Below are positions 27,145 to 34,546 of a stretch of 64,000 nucleotides of DNA, one piece after another. Source of the DNA: Labilithrix sp. Lineage in GTDB: Bacteria > Myxococcota_A > Polyangia > Polyangiales > Polyangiaceae. The notes below the pieces were generated by a model that had not been told where the DNA came from, did no database searches, and was given only the letters and a program-made list of their open reading frames with translations. How positions within the stretch are numbered: position 1 is the stretch's first letter; every line of letters begins with the position of its first letter. A program made the translations under genes and the position numbers. Location of the stretch: positions 1 to 64,000 of the forward strand of contig JAHBWC010000016.1 of the NCBI GenBank assembly GCA_019637225.1. The letters are read 5' to 3'.

Positions 27145-27250
27145 CGTAGCCCGCGCCACGAAGCTCTTCTGCTCGGCGAAGCGGGGATGGTAGCGTCTTG
27201 GCCTCGAGGGCCCTCCCGCGCGGCCGTCATCGCCTGCCCAAGCGACCGAA

Positions 27251-28378
27251 ATGATCCACTTCAACCAAGCCACGGTCGCGGATCGCCAGCTCGAATACGT
27301 CCGCGAAGCATTCGAGACTCACCACGTGTCGGGCGACGGCCCGTTCTGCCGTGCGGCCGAGAGGATCCTCGAGACGGGGGTAGGAGCGAAGCGCGCGCTG
27401 CTCACGACGTCGTGCACCCACGCGCTCGAGATGAGCGCCTTGCTCCTCGACCTCCGGCCGGGAGACGAGGTCATCGTCCCGGCGTTCACGTTCGTCTCGA
27501 CGATCAACGCCTTCGCGCTCCGCGGCGCGACTCCGGTGTTCTGCGACGTCCGCCAGGACACGCTGAACCTGGACGAGGCGCTCCTCGAGTCCAAGATCAC
27601 CGCGAGGACGAGGGCGATCGTGCCCGTGCACTACGCCGGCGTCGCTTGCGAGATGAACGCCATCCTTCCGCTCGCCGAGTCGCGGAACATCGCGGTCGTC
27701 GAGGACAACGCGCACGGGCTCTTCGGCAGCTATCACGGCAGACCGCTCGGATCGTTCGGCGCGCTCGCGACGCAGAGCTTCCACGAGACCAAGAACTTCT
27801 CGTGCGGCGAAGGCGGGGCGCTCCTCGTCAACGACGAGCGCTTCATCGAGCGCGCGGAGATCCTCCGCGAGAAGGGCACGAACCGGAGCCGCTTCTTCCG
27901 CGGGCAGGTGGACAAGTACACGTGGGTCGATCTGGGATCGAGCTGGGTGCTCTCGGACGTGCTCGGCGCGGTCCTTCGCGCGCAGCTCGAGGCGCGGGAG
28001 TCGATCCAGCGGCGTCGAGAGGCCGTCTGGCGGCGGTACGCGGCCGGGCTCGGCGATTGGGCGCGCGCGCGCGGCGTCGGGCTGCCGAGCGTCCCTCCGC
28101 ACTGCGAGCAGTCGTTCCACATGTTCTATCTCGTGCTCGCGGACCTCGCGGAGCGCACGGCGTTCATCGAGCACCTCGGCAAGGCCGGCATGAAGGCGGT
28201 CTTTCACTACCAGCCGCTCCACCTCTCCCCGATGGGACGGGAGCTCGGCACGGCGCGCGAGGGGGATTGCCCGGTGACCGAGCGGATCGCGGACTGCCTC
28301 GTGCGGCTCCCGTTCTACGCCGATCTCACCGAGTCCGAGCAGGACCGGATCATCGAGACCGCGTGCGCGTTCGGGTGA
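27251..28378 (+). CDS. DegT/DnrJ/EryC1-type sugar aminotransferase, WecE-like
   Basis: A 375-aa PLP-dependent aminotransferase. Family marks: HFNQATVADRQLEYV at the N-terminus, GDEVIVPAFTFVSTINAF (about 76-93), VEDNAHGLFG with the PLP-ring Asp (about 157), and SFHETKNFSCGEGGAL with the Schiff-base Lys (about 177-192). SFHETKNF is characteristic of WecE (dTDP-4-keto-6-deoxyglucose 4-transaminase), which makes dTDP-4-amino-4,6-dideoxygalactose. With rmlA and rmlB upstream, this gives a complete short route to an amino sugar nucleotide. The C-4 specificity is assigned by similarity only. Start ATG 27251. Confidence 0.93.
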   Translation: MIHFNQATVADRQLEYVREAFETHHVSGDGPFCRAAERILETGVGAKRALLTTSCTHALEMSALLLDLRPGDEVIVPAFTFVSTINAFALRGATPVFCDVRQDTLNLDEALLESKITARTRAIVPVHYAGVACEMNAILPLAESRNIAVVEDNAHGLFGSYHGRPLGSFGALATQSFHETKNFSCGEGGALLVNDERFIERAEILREKGTNRSRFFRGQVDKYTWVDLGSSWVLSDVLGAVLRAQLEARESIQRRREAVWRRYAAGLGDWARARGVGLPSVPPHCEQSFHMFYLVLADLAERTAFIEHLGKAGMKAVFHYQPLHLSPMGRELGTAREGDCPVTERIADCLVRLPFYADLTESEQDRIIETACAFG

Positions 28379-28450
28379 CAGAGGACGCGCCCGCGCGACG
28401 CGGTCGAAATGATGCTGACGGCTCCCGCGTGAGCGTGTAGGCACGACTTC

Positions 28451-29512
28451 GTGCGCGTCGTCGTGATCGGGGCTGGCGTGATGGGCTGCGCGGCTGCGCT
28501 CGAGCTCTCGCGTCGCGGCGTCGGCGACGTCGTCGTCCTCGAGCGGGCGGTTCCCGGCGCCGAGGCGTCGAGCGCGGCGGCCGGGATGCTCGCGGCCCAG
28601 GTGGAGTCGAAGAGCGACGACGAGCGCGCCATGTTCGTCCGCGCGCGCGACGGCTACGCCGCCTGGGCGACGGAGCTCCGTGAGCTGACCGGCGTGGACA
28701 TCGGGTACAAGAAGAGCGGCGTGCTCGAGCTCGCGACCCACGGCGACGAGCTCGCGAGGCTCGCGCGGGTCGTCGGCGACAGCCGCGCGGCGGGGCTCCG
28801 GGCCGAGATGGTCGACGTCGCGGGCGCGCTCGCGATCGAGCGCGAGCTCGCCGCCTCGGAGCTTGCGGGCGCCGCGTGGTTCCCGGACGAGGCCCAGGTC
28901 GATCCGCCGCGCCTCCTCCGCGCGCTCGTCGCGGCGGTCGCGCGAGCGGGCGTGGCGGTGAAGAGCGGCGCGACGGTGACGTCGATCCTCGAGGAAGGCG
29001 GGCGCTGCGCGGGCGTCGCGCTCGACGGCCGCGAGGTCCTCCACGCCGACGCGGTCGTCCTCGCCGCGGGGAGCTGGTCGTCGCTCGTGCCCGGCGTCCC
29101 GAGCGCGCTTCCGGCGGTCCGGCCGGTGCGGGGGCAGCTCGTGATGCTCGAGGAGCGGCCGCCGCGTCTGTCGACCATCACGTTCCTCGACGGCGCCTAC
29201 GTCGTCCCGCGCGGCGACGGCCGGGTCGTGTGCGGCTCGACGATGGAAGACGTCGGGCACCGCCGCGAGGTCACGGCGGCGGGGGTGTCGGCCATCCTCG
29301 CGGCGGCGATGCGGATCGCGCCGGGCCTCGGCGCGGCCGAGCTGGCGCGTGTATGGTGCAACTTTCGCCCCCACGCCGAGGGTGGGCCGCAGATCGGGCG
29401 GTCTCCCTTGCCCGGACTCTTCCTCGCGACCGGGCATCATCGCAACGGCATCCTCCTCGCGAAGCTCACGGCGGAGCAGGTCGCGGGCGCGCTCCTCGAC
29501 GGGGTCGCCTGA
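28451..29512 (+). CDS. thiO: ThiO-like glycine oxidase (FAD-dependent)
   Basis: A 353-aa DAO-family flavoprotein. The dinucleotide motif is VVVIGAGVMGCAAALELSRR (residues 3-22); GAEASSAAAGMLA binds FAD; ATGHHRNGILLAKL near the C-terminus is a typical ThiO pattern. ThiO oxidises glycine to iminoacetate for thiazole synthesis in aerobic thiamine biosynthesis. No other thiamine gene is visible here, so either it stands alone or it is a related amine oxidase acting on another substrate. GTG start at 28451. Cytoplasmic. It follows the sugar-aminotransferase gene on the same strand with a 72-base gap. Confidence 0.82.
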   Translation: MRVVVIGAGVMGCAAALELSRRGVGDVVVLERAVPGAEASSAAAGMLAAQVESKSDDERAMFVRARDGYAAWATELRELTGVDIGYKKSGVLELATHGDELARLARVVGDSRAAGLRAEMVDVAGALAIERELAASELAGAAWFPDEAQVDPPRLLRALVAAVARAGVAVKSGATVTSILEEGGRCAGVALDGREVLHADAVVLAAGSWSSLVPGVPSALPAVRPVRGQLVMLEERPPRLSTITFLDGAYVVPRGDGRVVCGSTMEDVGHRREVTAAGVSAILAAAMRIAPGLGAAELARVWCNFRPHAEGGPQIGRSPLPGLFLATGHHRNGILLAKLTAEQVAGALLDGVA

Positions 29513-29581
29513 GCGGCGCCGCGCGGGGCCGACGGCGCGCTCGAGGCGCCGCCGTCTAAGGCTGAGCGCGCCGCGAGCCTG

Positions 29582-31414
29582 TCACGGCGGAGGCTCGCGG
29601 TAGATCCTGTACCAGCCGTTGTCCTTGAGGAGCCGCTCCGGCTTCTGGACGATCGCCTCGAGCTCGGGGCAGAAGCTCGACATTCCGGTCAAGACGAACG
29701 CGATCCCGTCGCCGGTCCGGTGCGCCTGGTAGTACGGCAAGAGGACGCCGATCTTCGCGCGGCTGTCGGTCCACACCGTGGGCATCGCGGGACGCACCGG
29801 GGCGGCGAGGTAGGGCGCGGGGAAGTCGTAGTAGACGAGCATCCGCTTGGCGTCGCCGAGGGTCGCCCGCACGTCGCGGGTGAGGTCTTCGGCGCCGAGC
29901 GCGGTCGAGGGCGCGCTCCAGATCCCCTTGTAGGGGCCCGTCGTGACCTTCGCGGTGAGCGTCGAGACCTCACCGGAGCGGTAGGTCGTCCGCAGGTTGA
30001 TCGAGAGCGTCGAGAGCGGAATCGCCGACATCACGAGGACGCCGAGGACTCGCCCGAGCTGTGACAGCGACGCGACCTGCGCGGCGAGGGGGGCCGCGAT
30101 CATGGCGAGGCAGGCCGCCGCGAAGAGGCCCATGCCGCCGTTCACGCATCCGACGTTGGAGGTCGAGAACCCCATGATGAAGCCCGCGACGACCGAGGGG
30201 ATCCACCCGGCGAGCATGAGCACGCGGCCGCCGCGCTTCCAGTCGACGAGGAGGAGGAAGAAGCCCGCGAGCAGGCCGAGGTAGATGCTCAGGTAGACCG
30301 AGTTGACGTTCGCCGTGTAGGCGGCCTGGACGTCCTGGAAGTAGCTCGCGATCCAGAGCACGACGCCGGCGAGCACGTACTTCCGGAGGCGCTCGTGTTG
30401 CTTGGCGATCAGGCCGCAGACACCGAGCGTGGCGAACCAACCGCTGCCGCCCGGCGCGGACGTCGACAGCGCCGAGGTGATGACGTCGCGGGCCTTGTCG
30501 ATCGTGCGGACCTGCGTCGTCATGCTCTCGTACGTGAGCGCCTGGCTGACGCCGTGGTTCAAGAGTCCCGGCAGGAGGAGCGCGGCGAGGAGGAGGCCGA
30601 CGGCCGTGAGGCCGAGCATGTAGCGCCAGAACGGCGCCCAGCGCCGGCGTCGGGCCTCGTCGTCTTCGTCGTCGAGGTCGTCGTCGTCCTCGAGGTCGCC
30701 GTCGTCGCCCTCGTCGCGCGCTGTCGCGTCTGCGCCGTCGTCGCGCGCGGTCGCGTCCGCGCCGTCGTCCTCGCGGGCGAAGCGCGTCATCGCGGCGAAG
30801 ACCAGCACCGGGACCGCGAGCGGCGGATAGGCGACGCAGGCGAGCCCGTGGAGCACGCCGGCCGACGTGAACGTGTGCGGCCTGGGATCGTCGAAGAGCG
30901 CGCGGAGGCCCGTGAACGCGCCCGCCGCGAAGAACATCGCGCCGAGCGTGTTGTAGCTGCAGGTCGGGATGCCGAACGGGATGAACACGACCGGCAGCGA
31001 CGCGGCGATCATCGCGAACGACCGCGGGAGCCTCTTTTCGGCGAAGCGGTAGACCGTCCACCCCGTCCCGAGCTGAACCAGGAAGTAGATGACGCGGAGG
31101 AAGTAGACGACGCCGTCGGTGCCTCCGTTCACCTTCAGGTAGAGCCAGTAGTACGGCACCGTGAGGAGGCTCGCGGTCTGGCGCAGGTTGTACTCGTCGA
31201 GGTACGGCACGTCCCCGAGCGCGTAGCGCTGGGTGATCGCCGCGTAGAAGGCCTCGTCGGTGAAGTCGACGCCGAACCTGAGCCGCCAGAACGACGCGAC
31301 GACGATGGTCGCGACCGTGAGGCAGGCGAGGATCTCGTCGGCGCGGGCGGAGATGCCCTCCTCCGCGTCGATCGCCGTGGACTTCATGCGCTCGAGCAGA
31401 CCCGGTCGCCTCAT
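29582..31414 (-). CDS. large polytopic membrane protein (GT-C-like), paralogue of the 20085-21839 product
   Basis: A 610-aa protein with about 11 helices. It shares with the product of 20085-21839 the acidic post-helix-1 loop (FGVDFTDEAFYAAITQRYALGD), the GPYKG segment and a similar soluble C-terminus. A large cytoplasmic-type insertion at about 215-262 is extremely acidic and contains a direct repeat of DDGADATAR, then Asp/Glu runs, ending in four Arg; its paralogue lacks it. ATG at 31414 overlaps the upstream methyltransferase stop by 4 bases (ATGA), so it is the last gene of a coupled four-gene operon (34456 to 29582). Confidence 0.75.
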   Translation of the reverse strand: MRRPGLLERMKSTAIDAEEGISARADEILACLTVATIVVASFWRLRFGVDFTDEAFYAAITQRYALGDVPYLDEYNLRQTASLLTVPYYWLYLKVNGGTDGVVYFLRVIYFLVQLGTGWTVYRFAEKRLPRSFAMIAASLPVVFIPFGIPTCSYNTLGAMFFAAGAFTGLRALFDDPRPHTFTSAGVLHGLACVAYPPLAVPVLVFAAMTRFAREDDGADATARDDGADATARDEGDDGDLEDDDDLDDEDDEARRRRWAPFWRYMLGLTAVGLLLAALLLPGLLNHGVSQALTYESMTTQVRTIDKARDVITSALSTSAPGGSGWFATLGVCGLIAKQHERLRKYVLAGVVLWIASYFQDVQAAYTANVNSVYLSIYLGLLAGFFLLLVDWKRGGRVLMLAGWIPSVVAGFIMGFSTSNVGCVNGGMGLFAAACLAMIAAPLAAQVASLSQLGRVLGVLVMSAIPLSTLSINLRTTYRSGEVSTLTAKVTTGPYKGIWSAPSTALGAEDLTRDVRATLGDAKRMLVYYDFPAPYLAAPVRPAMPTVWTDSRAKIGVLLPYYQAHRTGDGIAFVLTGMSSFCPELEAIVQKPERLLKDNGWYRIYREPPP

Positions 31415-32421
31415 CCCTGTCGCACTCCTTGTGTCGGCCGGGCGGCGAAAGTGATCACGGAGCCGGCGTTTTTTAGGGCGGCGAGGGCCTCGACGACGAC
31501 CGAGGGCGCGGCGAGCGCGACGCCGGCCGCTCCCGAGAGCGCGAGGTTCAGGGCCGTCTGCGACGCCGGCACGCCGGCGAGCGCGCCGCGATCCTTGATG
31601 AACTCGTACAGGAAGTTCTTGCGCGGGAGGATCCGGTTGAGCGCGCTCTGCAGCCAGCCGACGGGGCCGTACTCGAAGTGGAAGGTGCGCTCGCCGAGGA
31701 TCTCGAAGCCGGTCTCGGCGAAGAGCGCCTTCAGCGTCGCGTGATCGAAGTGGGTGACGTGCCGCGGGGGATCGAGGTGGAACCAGCCGCCCTCGAAGAA
31801 GCGGCTCTGCCAGCTCTCGAAGTTCGGAACCGAGATCACGACGACGCCGCCGGGGCGAAGGTGCTCGCGGAGAGATGCGAGCGTCGGCTGCGGCGCGTCG
31901 AGGTGCTCGAGCACGTGCCACATCGTGATGACGTCGAAGTCGCCGAGATCGCTCCGCACGCGCTCGAGCGGCGCCCGGACGAGGCGCAGGCCGGGCTCGT
32001 CGACGGGGCGCCCGAGGCTGAACGGCTCGACGCCGACCGCGTCGAACCCCCGTCGCGACATCAAGCGCGCGAACGCGCCGCTCCCGCAGCCGACGTCGAG
32101 CAGGCGACGCTTCGCGCCCGGCTCGGACGGCGCAGGCGCGAAGCGCTCGACGATCCGCGCGCGCTCCCGCAGGAGCTGAGCGACGGCGAAGCGCATCGCC
32201 CGCACGAGCGCGGTCTCGCGCTGGTCGAACGCAGGGTAGGTCGCGTCGCCGTCCGCGCTGACCCCGAGGGTGCGCACCAGGCCGCAGCGGGCGCAGCGGC
32301 CGATGGTGAAGGAGCGCGACTCGAAGAGGGCGGTCCACCGCGTCACGCCGCAGGTCGGGCAGGGCTCGTCCGCCTCGGGCGCTCGGGCCTTCTCAGCTTC
32401 GGGGTTCATCGTCGGTTCCAT
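31411..32421 (-). CDS. SAM-dependent methyltransferase with N-terminal zinc ribbon
   Basis: A 336-aa protein. Residues 21-46 hold two Cys pairs (CPTC and CARC), a zinc-ribbon that introduces many envelope-locus methyltransferases. The class I domain shows LLDVGCGSGAFARLMSRRG (about 107), FDVITMWHVLEHLDAPQPTL (about 159) and LRPGGVVVISVPNFESWQS (about 187). The C-terminal ~80 residues contain a hydrophobic stretch that may lie on the membrane. Methylates an unknown sugar or lipid-linked acceptor. It overlaps the upstream glycosyltransferase gene by 29 bases and the downstream membrane gene by 4. ATG 32409 is an alternative start. Confidence 0.87.
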   Translation of the reverse strand: MEPTMNPEAEKARAPEADEPCPTCGVTRWTALFESRSFTIGRCARCGLVRTLGVSADGDATYPAFDQRETALVRAMRFAVAQLLRERARIVERFAPAPSEPGAKRRLLDVGCGSGAFARLMSRRGFDAVGVEPFSLGRPVDEPGLRLVRAPLERVRSDLGDFDVITMWHVLEHLDAPQPTLASLREHLRPGGVVVISVPNFESWQSRFFEGGWFHLDPPRHVTHFDHATLKALFAETGFEILGERTFHFEYGPVGWLQSALNRILPRKNFLYEFIKDRGALAGVPASQTALNLALSGAAGVALAAPSVVVEALAALKNAGSVITFAARPTQGVRQG

Positions 32422-33400
32422 CGAGAGAGGAGCGTCGACTGTCCACCACGTAGAGCGGCAAGGCGACCTGGTCCTTGTAGACGCGCGCCACGTAGACGCT
32501 GACCACCGCGACCGCGAAGACGAGCCAGACGAGGAGGAGCATCGCGCCGAGCAGGCTCCAGCCGAGCACGCCGAACTCGGGCGTCGCTGCGCCGTGGACG
32601 GCCGCCGCGACGAGCCCGATCAAAGACAGCGGGACGAGCGCGCCGGCGCTGTAGGCGAGCACCCGGAGCGGCGCGGTCGACGACGAGAGGATGCCGCCGA
32701 CCGCGAACTGGGTCGCGCGGAGGAGGTTGTAGTGGCTCTTGCCGCCGAGCCGGACGTGGCGGTCGTACTTGATGCCGACGCGCCGGAAGCCGACGTAGCC
32801 GACCTGCCCGCGGACGAACGGAAACGTCGAGCGCGTCGAGAGCACGGCCGTCTTGACGCGGCGATCGAGCAGCGCGAACTCCGCCATGTCGAGGATGATC
32901 TCGTGGTCGGCCATGTACCGCGTGATGCGGTAGAAGGCCTTGCGCGCGAGGCGCATCAAGACGCTCTCCGGCCGCTTGTCGCGGACGCCGTAGACGATGT
33001 CCGCCTCGCCTCCGAGCCACGTCTCGACGAACTCGGCGAAGACCGCCGGCGGGTCCTCGCCGTCGGAGTCGATGCAGCCGACGGCGTCGCCCTTCGACAG
33101 GCGGAGCCCGGCGGTGATCGCCGCCTGGTAGCCGAAGTTGCGGCTCAGCGTGGCCACGCGCACCCGCCGGTCCTTCTCGCGGAGGCCGTCGAGCAGCTCG
33201 AGCGTTCGGTCGGTGCTGCCGTTGTTGATGAAGAGCAGCTCGAAGTCGACGCGATCCTCGAGCGGAGCGAGCGCCGCGCGGAGCTCTTCGTAGAAGAGCG
33301 GGAGCGTCGCCTGCTCGTTGTATGCGGGGATGACCACGGACACGAGGCGCCGGGGAGCTTCCGGGGCGGCCTTCACCGGCGTCTGCGACTCGAGCGGCAT
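32393..33400 (-). CDS. GT2 family glycosyltransferase, DPM1/GtrB-like
   Basis: A 335-aa protein. GT-A domain at about 20-235: SVVIPAYNEQATLPLFYEEL, FINNGSTDRT, and GCIDSDGEDPP holding the metal-binding D-x-D pattern. Two hydrophobic helices near the C-terminus (about 245-270 and 280-310) anchor it in the membrane, as in polyprenyl-phosphate glycosyltransferases such as GtrB and ArnC. It probably transfers a sugar from a nucleotide donor to undecaprenyl phosphate, producing donors for GT-C enzymes like those next to it. ATG 33400; starts 6 bases after the stop of the methyltransferase gene upstream. Confidence 0.9.
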   Translation of the reverse strand: MPLESQTPVKAAPEAPRRLVSVVIPAYNEQATLPLFYEELRAALAPLEDRVDFELLFINNGSTDRTLELLDGLREKDRRVRVATLSRNFGYQAAITAGLRLSKGDAVGCIDSDGEDPPAVFAEFVETWLGGEADIVYGVRDKRPESVLMRLARKAFYRITRYMADHEIILDMAEFALLDRRVKTAVLSTRSTFPFVRGQVGYVGFRRVGIKYDRHVRLGGKSHYNLLRATQFAVGGILSSSTAPLRVLAYSAGALVPLSLIGLVAAAVHGAATPEFGVLGWSLLGAMLLLVWLVFAVAVVSVYVARVYKDQVALPLYVVDSRRSSLDGTDDEPRS

Positions 33401-33406
33401 CGGCGG

Positions 33407-34456
33407 TCAGCTCCGGACGCGATAGATCGCCTCGAAGACGTTCTCGTAGAGCGCGGAGGTGCCTTCGTGAGCGAGCCGCCAGGTCGGCCGGACGGGGTAG
33501 CCCGCGCTCGTGAGGAGCGAGTTCTCGAGGAGGTTCACCTCGTGCTTGTGCTGCTTGATGAAGAGCGCCTTCGGATCGAGCCGCTCGACGAGGTCGAAGT
33601 AGGTCGCGACCTGCGCGGGCGCCATCTCCATGAACGAGTAAATGTTCACGACCGCGTCGACCGAGCCGGGGACGAGCGAGCGGAGCTGGTGGGGAAGCCC
33701 GAACGCGATCCGCGCGTCGGCCCACCGACGCTCGCCGTCCGCGCCCGCTTCGGCCGACTCGGGGTAGAGCAGCGCCTTCGAGTCGGGGTGGAGCGACGTG
33801 AGGTAGTACTGCGCGAGGAGCAGGCTCTCGGGCAGGTCGAACACGAAGTAGCGCGCGTTGGGCATCGCCGACAGGACGACGTGCGCGAGCCGGCCGTAAC
33901 CCGCGCCGATCTCGCAGACGACGACGGGGTCCTCGCGTGACCAGCCCATGACCTCGACGAGCCGATACAGCTCGTCGACCGACTGCAGCAGATCCATGCT
34001 GAAGCGCCTGCCGCGGACGACGACGGTGTCGTTCTGTCCGAGGTCCGGCTCCTCGAGTGTCTCGAGCAGGCCCCACGTGTCGCGCCGCTCGAGCGTCGAG
34101 AGGTAGACGTGGTGCAGCGCCTCGAAGTAGCGCCGGTTCTCGGGCTCGTAGGCCGCGAGGAAACGGCCGAAGGTCGACTTGAAATCCCGCAGGCCGAAGC
34201 CGCGGAGCATCATGCGGAACATCGAGCTGATGAGCCGCCACTGCTTGGTCGGTCGAAAGACGGCGTCGTTCGCGTCGAGGTCGCGCCGCGCGCGCTCGTA
34301 GCGTTCGCGCCACTCGGCGTCGACGCGCGTGTCGGGTCGGAGGTGGCCGACGGCGGCGCGCGCGAGCATCGGTCCGCGGAGCGCGAGCACGCGCGCCAGC
34401 CGTCGGGCGGCATCGGCGCGGTCCGACGCGGAAGCAGGAGCGCCAGCCTGGACCAT
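33407..34456 (-). CDS. putative sugar O-methyltransferase
   Basis: A 349-aa protein with a SAM-binding core in its second half: VVCEIGAGYGRLAHVVLSAM (about 179) and YFVFDLPESLLLAQYYL (about 203), the pattern of the 'putative sugar O-methyltransferase' group found in polysaccharide loci. The first ~150 residues are helical and rich in Arg and may bind the acceptor. NIYSFMEMAPAQVATYFDLV follows near residue 266. The acceptor is unknown. First gene of the coupled minus-strand operon 34456-29582. ATG at 34456. Confidence 0.82.
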   Translation of the reverse strand: MVQAGAPASASDRADAARRLARVLALRGPMLARAAVGHLRPDTRVDAEWRERYERARRDLDANDAVFRPTKQWRLISSMFRMMLRGFGLRDFKSTFGRFLAAYEPENRRYFEALHHVYLSTLERRDTWGLLETLEEPDLGQNDTVVVRGRRFSMDLLQSVDELYRLVEVMGWSREDPVVVCEIGAGYGRLAHVVLSAMPNARYFVFDLPESLLLAQYYLTSLHPDSKALLYPESAEAGADGERRWADARIAFGLPHQLRSLVPGSVDAVVNIYSFMEMAPAQVATYFDLVERLDPKALFIKQHKHEVNLLENSLLTSAGYPVRPTWRLAHEGTSALYENVFEAIYRVRS

Positions 34457-34546
34457 GGACCGCTCCTTAGCAGAAGTCGGCCGCCGGCACCCCTTCGAGG
34501 CGGCCGGCCGGCGTCGCTCGAGCCCGCGGGACGGAGCTCGTCCCGC

